Origin: Doryteuthis pealeii
Lineage: Eukaryota > Mollusca > Cephalopoda > Myopsida > Loliginidae
DNA: 64,000 bases
Direction of reading: 5' to 3'
NCBI GenBank assembly: GCA_023376005.1
Contig: CM042152.1
Location: 69,580,139 to 69,644,138 of the forward strand
Below the pieces are notes generated by a model. That model ran no database searches and was not told the DNA's origin. It was given only the letters and a program-made list of their open reading frames with translations. The translations under genes and the position numbers were made by a program. Positions 41,757-52,073 of the stretch are shown in pieces. The number at the start of each line of letters is the position of its first letter. The first letter of the stretch is position 1.

Positions 41757-41968
41757 ATAATGGACCATTCTGTTTTTATTATAAAGAAAGGGAAGTAAAA
41801 GGACATGCTACACAGAAAAAATATAATAGGAAAAAAAGAAAGAGAGTAGGGGAAAGATAGAGAGAGGGGGTGATAACGCTAATCTGTTTCAATCGACCAT
41901 AATGAAAAGCTGAAAAGAAGGAAAGAAAGCAAAAAAGAGTGAAGGAGAGTTCAATCAAGATTATTAAA
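41757..41968 (+). repeat. Hel-3 internal fragment
   Basis: AATAATGGACCATTCTGTTT, GGGAAGTAAAAGGACATGCT, GAGAGGGGGTGATAAC, AATCAAGATTATTAAAC. Both Helitron ends are missing. A SINE-1 follows at once. Confidence 0.7.
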
Positions 41969-41969
41969 C

Positions 41970-42210
41970 TTTTTCAGTCGGTAGAGCGTTCGGCTAGAAA
42001 CCACAAGGTTCCTAGTTCGATACCGGTCCTCGCCAACTCAGCGTATGAGTAGCACAGGGATCTGTGCAGTGAAGTAAGGAGCTGATGGTAGGTGTGGCAC
42101 TCCACCTCAGATGCAAAAACAATCTCCTTAGTCTAGCGCTATTGAAAAGGGGATAGACTCCCTCGCTGACTAGCTGATACCGACTTTAGGCCGCCCGATG
42201 ACTTTTTTTT
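41970..42210 (+). mobile_element. SINE-1, head slightly truncated
   Basis: CAGTCGGTAGAGCGTTCGGC, CCTAGTTCGATACCGG B box, full body to GCCGCCCGATGAC and poly-T. One of the least diverged copies. Confidence 0.9.
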
Positions 42211-42590
42211 ATATCTAGGAAAGGTAAAGTATTATTATATTCTAACTCGTATGTGAAGTCAATAGTTGGTTCAATTTTATTTAAATGGTCTAATATTTGT
42301 GTTAAGTCATTATGTGGATATATAAATCAGACGTAGTAGATATATCGGAAATAATTAGTCTGCTGGTAAAATGTATTTGAATGGTCCTGATTCTAGGAAT
42401 TCCAGGAAAAGACATGCAAGGATACTGCTAAGGGGCGATCCCATAGGTAAGCCGAATTTTTGTCAAAATAAAACGTACCGTTATATTGGAAAAACAGTTT
42501 TTGGTGCATAGTTTACAGATTTGTACTATGGTCTCATTAGATCTACCACAAAACCACAAACAAAAACGACCATATTAATTTTTACTCTCA
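42211..42590. other. Unassigned sequence
   Basis: No recognisable gene or repeat, ending at (CA)n(TA)n 42596-42652. Confidence 0.4.
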
Positions 42591-42595
42591 TCACA

Positions 42596-42635
<40 letters not shown>

Positions 42636-42841
42636 CTATATATATATATATATACACACCACTGGAAATTAAAATATAAAATCTCAAAACCCATCAAGGA
42701 TGATAACAATTTTAGAGAGCTAGATATGTTTAATATGAATAGAAATGAATATATATGCATGCAATATGATATAGATATAAATAGAATACAATATGCATAG
42801 AATGCTGTAGATATATGGCTGTGGAGAACGCAGTAGATATA

Positions 42842-43117
42842 TATATTTACCAACCCCTCCGCATGAGCAGGATGTGACAGAAGGTCAATTTTTTAAGCAG
42901 AGTTCAACAGGTTTGAATTCAGAGTTTTCCTTCTCCTAGATCTGTTGCCTAACCAAGGTTAAAGAGCCCAGTCTGCCCTACTATTTATCCATAGCTGGAG
43001 GGAGATTAGGATTCATACCTTTCCCAAGGGTATTAGCATTAAGTGAAATGCAATTACCACATCCAGGATCTGAACTCAGGGCGACGTCCATTTCCCATGA
43101 CTTAAACATTACACTAT
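42842..43117 (-). mobile_element. SINE-2 inserted in minisatellite
   Basis: Complete reverse SINE-2 from TATTTACCAACCCCTCCGCA to CTTAAACATTACACTAT. Flanks GCAGTAGATATAT and GCGGTAGATATAT form a 13-bp duplication with one difference, lying within the GTAGATATATGGCTGTG repeat array. The SINE therefore entered a pre-existing array. Confidence 0.87.
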
Positions 43118-43560
43118 GCGGTAGATATATGGCTGTGCGTAGAACGCGGTAGATATGCAGACGTGTGTAGAACGCAGTAGATGTGTAGATGTGCGTAGAA
43201 CGCAGTAGATGTGTAGACGTGCATAGAACGCGGTAGACGTGCATAGAACGCGGTAGACGTGCATAGAACGCAGTAGATGTGTAGACGTGCATAGAATGCA
43301 GTAGATGTGCAGACGTGCGTAGAATGCGGTAGATGTATATAGACGTGCGTAGAATGCGGTAGATGTATATAGACGTGTGTAGAATGCGGTAGATGTATAT
43401 AGACGTGTGTAGAATGCGGTAGATGTATATAGACGTGCGTAGAATGCGGTAGATATGTATAGACGTGCGTAGAATGCAGTAGGTATGTATAGACGTGCGT
43501 AGAATGTGGTAGATATATATTGACAGATATGCATAGCATGTGACTGATATAGATAGAATG
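43118..43560 (+). repeat. GTGCGTAGAACGCGGTAGA minisatellite
   Basis: About 15 units of 20-34 bp with consensus AGACGTGCGTAGAATGCGGT then AGATGTATAT. Shorter units lie at the left, longer homogeneous 32-34 bp units at the right. The Ser/Tyr/Arg-rich open frames are repeat translations. The array extends left of the SINE at about 42700-42841. Confidence 0.88.
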
Positions 43561-44574
43561 GAATGCAATAGATATCAATAGAAAGGGAGAGATTTGTTAC
43601 ATATAGATATGAAATAATTGTATGTACAAGTATGTGCATATTTTTTGTGTGCAGACAGAAACAGCAGTATAATCACTGATGGGCTGTGGTCCGAAAGTCC
43701 TCGAGGAATCTGCAGGCTGCATTTTCATAATGCAAGTCTTGTCATAAATTTCCTTCTAACTGTCACCACAAAGGAGTGTTAAATCACAAATTCCCAGCCC
43801 TTTCCATAACCTCAGTTGGGACACTTTGAAGGAAATTTATGACGAGTCCTGCATACTATCCCTCAAAATAACTTCCAGAAGGAATGATGAAACTTGAAAG
43901 AAAAATGCTGGGAACTCTCTATCAACAAAGGAATGGACTATTTTTAAGTCTTCGCCTACTTTAAACCGCTCACAGGTGCTCTCTTACCAGGAACGGTTTC
44001 TACACATACCACACTCAAGCAAAGTACAAAAACTGATGGTTAGTTCATTATAATTGAGCAGAAGGACTCTGATTACAATAATAATAGGAATTTATTTGAA
44101 TAGAATGAGTTCTGATGTAAATAGATAGTAAACTTTGAAATATCCCATCATACAGGTAAAAAATACCAAGAAATTTTGATACAGCCATGGGGGAATTTGG
44201 TAGGCAAGGAGTTAAGAAGATATGTTTCATTAAGTTTATAGAACTGGTGCAGTTTTATTTTTGCTTAGAGAGTTTCAATGTTATAGAGTTTGGTAATAGA
44301 TAATATCTAATAATATCCGTTTTGGCTGTATAATTTTCCACTAGAAATGTTTTAAAAAAAAAATTTCCATAAAAAAATTGTTAGAGGTATATATCAAAAG
44401 GTTTGACATATTAAACAGTAGTACTGAGAATAAAACTTGTAAACTCACTGATAAATTGATGTCTAATCCCAGTTTTTAGCATTTACAGTCATTTCAATTT
44501 GCTAAAAAAATCAGTATTGTGAGCATGCAACGTGCTTTCAGGTGATAATATCATGGATAAAAAATAGATATGAA
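43561..44574. other. Unassigned sequence
   Basis: No gene recognised. A dyad TCATAAATTTCCTT/AAGGAAATTTATGA (about 43742 and 43830) gives a ~100-bp stem-loop. AT-rich beyond 44050. Confidence 0.4.
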
Positions 44575-44878
44575 CAGACTGGGGTAGATAGATGGATAGA
44601 TAGATATGAACAGAGATAGATATGAACAGAGATAGATAGATAGATAGATAGATATGAACAGAGATAGATAGATAGATAGATAGATATGATAGATAGATAG
44701 ATAGATAGATATGAACAGAGATAGATAGATAGATAGATATGAACAGAGATAGATAGATAGATAGATAGATATGAACAGAGATAGATAGATAGATAGATAC
44801 AGAGATAGATAGATAGATAGATATGAACAGAGATAGATAGATAGATATGAACAGAGATAGATAGAATAGATAGAACAG

Positions 44879-44911
<33 letters not shown>

Positions 44912-45600
44912 TGAACAGAGATAGATAGATAGATAGATAGATAGATATGAACAGAGATAGATAGATAGATATGAACAGAGATAGATAGATAGATAGAACA
45001 GAGATAGATAGATAGATAGATATGACAGAGAATAGATAGATAGATAGATATGAACAGAGATAGATAGATAGATAGATATGAACAGAGATAGATAGATAGA
45101 TAGATATGAACAGAGATAGATAGATAGATAGATATGAACAGAGATAGATAGATAGATAGATATGAACAGAGATAGATAGATAGATAGATATGACAGAGAT
45201 AGATAGATAGATATGAAGATAGATAGATAGATATGAACAGAGATAGATAGAGAACAGAGATATGAACAGAGATAGATAGATATGAACAGAGATATGAACA
45301 GAGATATGAACAGAGATATGAACAGAGATTGATAGATAGATAGACAGAGATAGATAGAGATAGATAGATAGATATGAACAGAGATAGATAGATAGATACA
45401 GAGATATGATAGATAGATAGATATGAACAGAGATAGATAGATAGATATGAACAGAGATATGAACAGAGATGATAGATAGATAGATATGAACAGATAGATA
45501 GATATGAACAGAGATAGATAGATATGAATAGATAGATAGATATGAATAGATAGATAGATATATATGAACAGAGATAGATTTGAACAGGCTGAGGTAGGTA
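44575..45600 (+). repeat. GATA/TATGAACAGA minisatellite
   Basis: Over 35 units of (GATA)3-7 followed by TATGAACAGA. Length changes occur mostly in the GATA part, with occasional loss of AAC. The 378-residue minus-strand frame is the Tyr/Leu/Ser translation of this array and not a gene. Confidence 0.93.
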
Positions 45601-45633
45601 GATAGATAGACAGAGATAGATACATATGAAGAG

Positions 45634-45671
<38 letters not shown>

Positions 45672-46330
45672 TAGATAGATAGATGTGGACAGACTTAGAT
45701 AGATAGATGTGGACAGACTTAGATAGATAGATAGATAGATGTGGACAGACTTAGATAGATAGATAGATAGATGTGGACAGACTTAGATAGATAGATAGAT
45801 AGATGTAGATAGACAGACTTAGATAGATAGATAGATAGATGTGGACAGACTGAGATAGATAGATAGATAGATGACTGAGATAGATAGATAGATAGATGTG
45901 GACAGACTGAGATAGATAGATAGATAGATGTGGACAGACTGAGATAGATAGATAGATAGATAGACTGAGATAGATAGATAGATGTGGATAGATAGATAGA
46001 TGTGGACAGACTGAGATAGATACATGTGGACAGACTGAGATAGATAGATACATGTGAATAGATATATAGATAGATAGTAATGAACAGACTAAGGTAGATA
46101 AATAGATGTGAACAGACTAAGGTAGATAAATAGATGTGAACAGACTAAGGTATATAGATAGATAGATGTGAACAGACTAAGGTAGATAAATAGATAGATG
46201 TGAACAGACCGAGGTAGATAGATAGATAGATGTGAACAGACCGAGGTAGATAGATAGATATGGTGAGACTGCTATAGATAGCTAGATAGATAGATATGGA
46301 CAGAGATAGAAAGATATGGATAGATTAAGA
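45601..46330 (+). repeat. GATA/TGTGGACAGACT minisatellite
   Basis: (TA)n at 45636-45670, then units of (GATA)3-5 plus TGTGGACAGACTTA or -GA, changing to TGTGAACAGACTAAGGTA at the right. It is related to the previous array by a change of the spacer phrase. Confidence 0.92.
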
Positions 46331-46630
46331 TAAAAAGTCCATTCTGTAGTTGTATAGCAATTCCATTGAGAAAGGATGAATTTATGATCAGAAAAAAAGA
46401 GACATTTAAGGAGTGTTTTTCTGTTCACCTTAAATTTCTTTGCCTTCCTGAGATGTAAACAATCTATGATGGTCATTATGTATTCTTTAAAAATATTGAG
46501 AAACTTATTGGCCAAAATGATGTTATCATAGCAACATGTCCGTGTCATGTGAGATATGATGAAAGACAACAATTAAGGATAGATCTTTCTGGTAGACAAA
46601 CTTCAAATTAAAATGGCTGCCGGTATTTTA

Positions 46631-47060
46631 TCTATATATTAATACTCATGTTCCTTAATTGTACAAACGTTATCATCTTTCAATACCCTCTGGTTAATGA
46701 TACCATTCAAATCATCCAAGATGAAATGCAAAAATGTAAATCCTGATTATCTAGTGTTGCTTATCTGCCAAATTCTTATTTCTTATGAGTGTCATCACCT
46801 TAGCTAAATAATGGACCATTCTATTTTTATTATAAAAAAGAAAGGGAAGAAAAAGAACATGCTACACAGAAAAAGTATAATAAGAAAGAAAGAGAGTGGG
46901 GAAAGATAGAGAGAGGGGGTGAGTGCGTGGAAGCGATAATACTAATTTGTTTCAATTGAACATAATGAAAAGATGAAAAGAAGGAAAGAAAGAAAAAAAA
47001 GGGTGAGAGAGAGTTAAATCAAGATAATTATACTATTTACATATTGGACTATTTGTCCCT
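46631..47060 (+). mobile_element. Hel-3, 3' truncated
   Basis: TCTATATATTAATACTCATG preceded by A, then AAATGTAAATCCTGATTATC, AATAATGGACCATTCTATTT, AAATCAAGATAATTATAC. It breaks off at the MITE-B insertion and the CTAG end is not found. Confidence 0.72.
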
Positions 47061-47061
47061 T

Positions 47062-47266
47062 GGACAATTCCATGTCAAATCATCCAGAAAAAAGTAAAAT
47101 TGTCACCCACCCCCTTCAATTTTTCTGAAATTTTGTACAGGTGTGGACTGTGTTAAAGTTAGACATTCCCCAAAATTTGAGCTTCCAATTACAATATCTA
47201 ACAAAATTTCAGAAAAATTGAAGCGGGTGGGTGACATGGCCTGGATGATTTGACATGGAATTACCC
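47062..47266. mobile_element. MITE-B, complete ends
   Basis: GGACAATTCCATGTCAAATC and CTGGATGATTTGACATGGAA form the terminal inverted repeats. Arms GTCACCCACCCCCTTCAATT and the complement follow. The right edge runs into a C homopolymer. Confidence 0.83.
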
Positions 47267-47284
47267 CCCCCCCACTTCAAAGCA

Positions 47285-47512
47285 AGGAGAAGACAAAAGA
47301 TAAATTTCAAAGCAGAATAAAGCTGGTGTGAATTTAGTTTTCCTTCTCCTAGACTGGTTGCCTAATGCTAAACAACCTAGTCTGCTCTACTTACTTACAC
47401 ATAGCTAGGGGGAGAACAGAAGGATTCATGCCTTTTCCAAGAGCATCAGCACAAAGTCAACGCAAACTGCCTGGTCCAGGAATTGAACTCTGGTCGCTAA
47501 TTACATTTCCAA
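47285..47512 (-). mobile_element. SINE-2, tRNA-derived
   Basis: Reverse copy with CAGAATAAAGCTGGTGTGAA, CCTAGACTGGTTGCCTAATG, CAGGAATTGAACTCTGGTCG. The 3' end is joined to MITE-B. Confidence 0.78.
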
Positions 47513-47529
47513 ATTTCTTAAGAAGGGTG

Positions 47530-47945
47530 GTGCTTTGGTTGTTTGGTTGGTTGGTTGGTTGGTTGGTTAGTTGTTTTGTTTTATGGCACATCAACTCTTT
47601 CCGGATCACTTAATGCCGAATCAAATCATTTTGATATCAGGTTGCTTACAGTACCTGCTGTTGCTTAAATGGTCACCCATCTAAGTATAGAACAGGCTGA
47701 TTGCTGCTTAACGTCGGTGATCTAGCTGAACCCGGTCCTTTCAACGTGACTTGGTTGGTTGTTTCATTCTACGGCATATAAACCCTTCTCTGGTCATTTA
47801 ATGCTGAATCAGGTTATTTTGATATCAAGTTGCTTACAGTACCTGCTGTTGCTTAAATGGTCACCCATCTAAGTATAGAACAGGCTGATTGCTGCTTAAC
47901 TTTGGTGATCTAGTGGGAACTGATGCTTTCAAAATGACTTGACCA
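47530..47945 (-). mobile_element. 5S-rRNA-derived SINE, tandem dimer
   Basis: On the minus strand each ~197-bp unit has a 5S-like head: TCACGTTGAAAGGACCGG, TAGATCACCGACGTTAAGCA, ACTTAGATGGGTGACC, GGTACTGTAAGC. These follow 5S rRNA in order, including the region of the internal pol III promoter. The body then ends GGCATTAAGTGATC, GTTGATGTGCCATAAAAC, AACCAACC, the same tail as Fam4. Units: about 47530-47752 and 47753-47945; the second has more substitutions in the head. Not a functional 5S gene. Confidence 0.78.
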
Positions 47946-48235
47946 TAAGTGGAGGGGTGGTTCTGCATGGCTCAATAACATTGCACGTTTCCATGGTGAC
48001 TGGTGCCACAATGAATCTGATTGAGATGTACGTTTGCTCAATCTGTAATTGTTGACATCTCAGGCAATCAGTTGACATCATACGATTGCAATTGGAGAGT
48101 GTGTCACAGCAGGTGAAATCTCAATGCAAAATAGCGAGTCATTTGGATGGCATTCTACCTGCTCTAATACATTCTCGTGATAATCTTGTTATATCAGACC
48201 TAAACTAAACTAGAAGTTCCTTTTAACATAGAAAC
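47946..48235. other. Unassigned spacer
   Basis: No recognisable gene or repeat between the 5S SINE and the polypyrimidine tract. Confidence 0.4.
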
Positions 48236-48239
48236 ATAC

Positions 48240-48257
48240 CTATTTTCTCTCCCTTTA

Positions 48258-48288
<31 letters not shown>

Positions 48289-48960
48289 TCCTTTTCTCTC
48301 TCCCTTCCTCTCTCTATGTCCTTCTCTCTCTGTCTTTTTTCCATTCTCCCTCCCTCTCTCTTTCTCTTTCTCTCTTTCCCTTTCTTCTCCCCCCTCTCTC
48401 TCTGTCTGTCTCTTTCTTTCCTTTTCTCCTTCCCTCTCTTTCTCTCTTTCCATTTCTTCTACCCCCTCTTTCCCTTTTTCTCTTTCCCTTTCTCCTTCCC
48501 CCTCTCTTTCTCTCTTCCCTTTCCTTCCCCTCTCTTTCTCTCTTTCCCTTTCTTCTTCTCTTCTCTCTTCCCTTCTTCTTCTCTTTCTCTCTTTCCCTTT
48601 CTTCTTCTCTTTCTCTCTTTCCTTTCTTCTTCTCTTTTCTCTCTTTCCCTTTCTCTTCTCTTTCTCTCTTTCCCTTTCTTCTTCTCTTTCTCTCTTTCCC
48701 TTCTCTTCTCTTTCTCTTTTCCCTTCTTCTTCTCTTCTCTCTTTCTTTCTTCTCTTTTCTCTCTTTCTTCTTCTCTTCTCCTTTCCCTTTCTCATTCTCT
48801 CTCCCTCTCTCTCTTTCTCCCTTTCCCTTTCTCTCTCCTCTCTCTGTTTCCCTTTCTCCTCACCCATCTCTCTCTCTTTCCCTTGTCCCTTAGTTCTCTC
48901 TCTTTCCCTTTCCCCTTCTTTATCCCTTCCTCTCTTCTCTCTTTCTCCTTTATTATAAAA
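48240..48960 (+). repeat. CTTTCC polypyrimidine tract
   Basis: About 700 bp of almost pure pyrimidine on the plus strand with TTTCTCTCTTTCCC periodicity. The long Arg/Lys/Glu frame on the other strand is a repeat translation. Confidence 0.93.
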
Positions 48961-49249
48961 GTTCTCATGGTTCTATTTCAAGTGAGCAGGTCAATAAACT
49001 CCAAAGAAAAAAGCTCCTATTGACATAAGGGGAGACAATCTAATCAAGACAAGTGCCGATATTCTTGGTATGTGCTGCCAACTATGGCTAAATTTAAACT
49101 AGACATCTTATTATATGACCAGACATTTCTGTGCACTAAAAACTTCTTGCTATCTTCCCCTTCACTTTGTAAAATGAGAAAAGAAAAGAAAAAATGCTTA
49201 TGGCAACAAAAGCAAATAATATTTGTTGAGACATTTATATTTACTATTT

Positions 49250-49605
49250 CTCTGAATTTTTGAGGTGAGGCTTGATAATTTGGATTATTGTCCTCATCTT
49301 TATTCTTATCTGTACAATGTTTCAGCCGATGTGCCCTCCGACCTTCTTGGTATTTCTTGTCAGACTTGGGAACTTTTTCTTCGAACTCCACAACCTTCTC
49401 TTCAAACACGGGAACCTTCTTGTCATAATCGGGAGCCTTCAAAGTTCCATGAAGGCTCCCGATTATGACAAGAAGGTTCCTGTGTTTGAAGAGAAGGTTC
49501 CCAAGTTTGACGAGAAACATCTGAAGAAGGCCGGAATACACATCGGCCATAACTTTGTACTGATAACAATAAAGATGAGGACAATAGTCCGAATAATCCA
49601 AATTA
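49250..49605. mobile_element. Fold-back GATGAGG element with conserved short frame
   Basis: Two inverted arms of the 3161-family meet at CTTCAAAGTTCCATGAAGG. Each arm, read outward from ATGAAGGCTCC, shows a frame with Lys-Val-Pro repeats (MKAPDYDKKVP, then FEEKVP units of seven codons), ending HLKKA or near it at the CTGAAGAAGGCC hammerhead-like core. Whether this frame was ever translated is unknown. Confidence 0.7.
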
Positions 49606-49627
49606 TATTTATATGCTTTCAAAACAT

Positions 49628-49728
49628 GCATGATGTAACGGTTATGGTCAGAGTTCAAATCCTGGACTAGGCTGTTTGCATTTCACATTATGCTAATACC
49701 CATGAGAAAGGCATGAATACAACTATTT
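49628..49728 (+). repeat. SINE-2 head fragment
   Basis: GCATGATGTAACGGTTATGG and GAGTTCAAATCCTGGACTAG are the A- and B-box regions. It ends at GAAAGGCATGAATAC, where Hel-3 begins a few bases later. Confidence 0.75.
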
Positions 49729-49734
49729 ATAGAA

Positions 49735-50228
49735 TCTATATATTAATACTCGTGTTCTTTAATTGTACAACCGTTATCATCTTGCAGCACTCTGGTTAAA
49801 AATGGCACCATCCAAATAATCCAAAATCAAATGCAAAAATGTAAATCCTGATTATCTGGTGTTGCTTATCCACCAAATTCTTTTTTTTTTTTTTTTTTTT
49901 TTTAGTGTTGTCACCTCAGCTAAATAATGGACCATTCCGTTTTTATTATACAAAAAGAAAGGGAAGAAAAAGTACATGCTACACAGAAAAGATATAAGAA
50001 AGAAGAAAGAAATGGAGCAGGAGATAGAGGGGGTGAGCACACAGAAACAATAATGTTAATCTGTTTCAATCAAACATAATGAAAAGGTAAAATGAAGGAA
50101 GGAACAAAAAAAGAGTGAGAGCAAGTTAAATCAAGATTACTATACTCTTTACAAATTGAACTATTTGGCAATAGCTCTTAAGTATATCCAATATTGTGAT
50201 AATCAAATTAACATACAGGTCCTGCTAG
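49735..50228 (+). mobile_element. Hel-3, complete non-autonomous Helitron-like element
   Basis: 494 bp from TCTATATATTAATACTCGTG (A before) to ACAGGTCCTGCTAG (T after). A small CAGG/CCTG dyad lies just before the CTAG. No coding region. It contains poly-T near 49880. Other copies: 15804 (minus), 41757, 46631. Confidence 0.72.
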
Positions 50229-50231
50229 TCA

Positions 50232-50515
50232 ACATATAATACTCACCTTCACAGGAAGGTTTCAACTAGCATCCAGTTGACAGACAAAGTCTGACAGGCT
50301 GTAACCAAATACATCCCTTGTACTGACTCCCACAACATAGTCATGAGTTGGGTATATATTAATCAAAGTATGCACAGCAGCCAATCAGAACCCAGAGAAT
50401 AAGCTTGCCCAAGGTGTTTAATGGAATATCTCAGCCTGCTATATAAAGCACCTACAAACTCATTCTGGTATTCTCAGAACAGAATCAACTTGTGATACAG
50501 CTGAATACTGATCTG
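50232..50515 (+). repeat. P repeat with CCAAT-TATA module
   Basis: ACTCACCTTCACAGGAAGG start, AGCCAATCAGAACCCAGAG at 50380, TGCTATATAAAGCACC at 50448, CAGAATCAACTTG downstream. The best TATA box in the window, about 60 bp after CCAAT. Confidence 0.62.
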
Positions 50516-50527
50516 TGTGTCCAACTA

Positions 50528-50707
50528 AATCCTACACTATTCTCCCTGCAGCTATGGGTAAATAGTAAGACAGACTAGGTTCTTTAACCTTGGTATAACA
50601 ACTGGTCTAGGAGAAGGAAAATTGAATTCGGACCAGCTTTACTCTGCTTAAGAATTGACCTTGTGTCACATTTAGCCTATTGCAGACAGGTTGGGTAAAT
50701 GTATATA
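50528..50707 (+). repeat. SINE-2, head missing
   Basis: TCCCTGCAGCTATGGGTAAA, AAGACAGACTAGG, CTGGTCTAGGAGAAGG, GACCTTGTGTCACA, CAGGTTGGGTAAAT. Confidence 0.75.
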
Positions 50708-50740
50708 GCCTATTTGATATACAATGATCATTATATATTA

Positions 50741-51500
50741 CTAGTAAAATAAACTTTTGAAAAATATAGCCTGAGGGGAGTGGGAGTATCCAAGTAAAAT
50801 TAATAAATCAATTAAAGTAATAAAAAACAACAATGCCAAAATATTTTTATATCGGAACCGCTCGAACTGAACTTGCGCAAAGGTGTCAAAGTTAGGGTGG
50901 CCCAGAAAAAACAGAACCGAAATTATTTATTTATTTTCCCAATAAACTAACTTTAAACCCCCAACACCGGTTTTTAAAAAAATAAACAAATCGATATAAT
51001 ACGAAGAAAAAAGATTTTAAAATAAATATTTTTACACAATTCTACAAATTGTATTTTAATTAAATGAATGGGTAAAAAAAAATAACTTCTTATAACTTAA
51101 TAACTCTATTAAACAAAAATGTTTTTTTTTTACCGTATTTTTACGGTAACGAAAACAGAAACAGTCACGGGCAAAATACCTTAAGTAATAATTTAACGTA
51201 AGATATGAATAATTAGCTGTATCTTGTTTATAGATAAATTTCTTGCAAAACTTTATACATTAAATAATTATAAATACAAATAAAAATAAAAATAACTATG
51301 TTACAATAACAGATGTTACAACGACAATTTCATAATGTATATAAACTAATGTTCTACTATTTATTTTATGTATAAATTATATTGATTATAAATTAGGTTC
51401 TCATTAATAAATGCTTAAGATTATTGTGGAATCTGTGACATAAGCCGTGATGTAGGTTCGGCTTCAGACAAAAATGCATTCTATCTCCATTATATATAGA
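50741..51500 (-). mobile_element. Hel-1c, long diverged Hel-1 relative
   Basis: Starts CTAGTAAAATAAACTTTTGA, then GCCTGAGGGGAGTGGGAG as in Hel-1b, and ends TTCTATCTCCATTATATATA-GA, the complement of a TC-start. The usual 3' hairpin is missing. About 250 bp in the middle (50860-51110) have no match in other Hel-1 copies. Confidence 0.6.
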
Positions 51501-51544
51501 TATGATATTTAATAATAATTACATATAATATGCACTGAAGTTTA

Positions 51545-51821
51545 AACCATAGTGTAATAGTTATTGTAGGAAATGAACACAATGACATAAGTTCAATTCC
51601 TGGACAAAGTTGTTTTGCATTTTACATGGCACTATAAAAACCCTTGGGAAAGGTATGAATCCAACTATTCTCTCTCCAGCTATGGGTAAATAGTAGGGCA
51701 GACTGGGCTCTTTAACTTTAGTTGGGCAACCAATCTACGAGAAGCAAAATTTTAATTCAGACCTGTTAAACTCTGCTTAAGAAATTGGCCTTTTGTCTCA
51801 TCCTACTCGTGTGGGGAGGTT

Positions 51822-51827
<6 letters not shown>
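51545..51827 (+). mobile_element. SINE-2, full length
   Basis: Head AAACCATAGTGTAATAGTTA with B box AAGTTCAATTCCTGG, then GGGAAAGGTATGAATCC, GTAGGGCAGACTGGGC, TCTGCTTAAGAAATTGG, ending GGTTGGTATATA into (TA)n. Confidence 0.87.
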
Positions 51828-51866
<39 letters not shown>

Positions 51867-51934
51867 AGAAAATTTACACATACAAAACATCCATCATCTT
51901 TTATCCACATAAATCCTGGTTTCTTAATCTCACA

Positions 51935-51981
51935 GTCCTGAAGAAGGTTTCCATTGTAAACTGAAATGTTCGAACATCGAC
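51935..51981 (+). ncRNA. Hammerhead ribozyme, family 2, near-intact
   Basis: Stem I GTC (51935-51937) pairs with GAC (51979-51981). The core is CTGAAGA, differing from consensus only at position 7, which tolerates change. Stem II is AG(G)TTT with AAACT. GAAA is 51963-51966. Stem III is the perfect 12-base palindrome ATGTTCGAACAT, then C as cleavage base. The downstream CCCGTGTTTGT...CACATACTGTCGGATTAATT matches 22130-22205. The bulged G in stem II and short stem I leave activity uncertain. Confidence 0.65.
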
Positions 51982-52073
51982 AATAAATTTTCCATCCATC
52001 ATAACATCCCGTGTTTGTTTCTAAATTTTCTCCACATACTGTCGGATTAATTTCCTCATCTTACTTCCGTATA

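Noticed and set aside
42981..43639. Overlapping frames of 154-195 residues
   Set aside because: Repeat translation of the GTAGAACGCGGTAGA minisatellite; all three frames are open, as expected from a repeat without stops.
44489..45625. 378-residue open frame on the minus strand
   Set aside because: It is a direct translation of the GATA/TATGAACAGA minisatellite (Tyr, Leu, Ser, Ile only).
47640..47740. Functional 5S rRNA gene
   Set aside because: Many substitutions relative to conserved 5S positions, linked to a SINE body and tail, present as a tandem dimer.
48223..49023. Open frames above 200 residues on both strands
   Set aside because: Both translate the polypyrimidine tract (Arg/Glu/Lys or Phe/Leu/Ser) and have no domain features.
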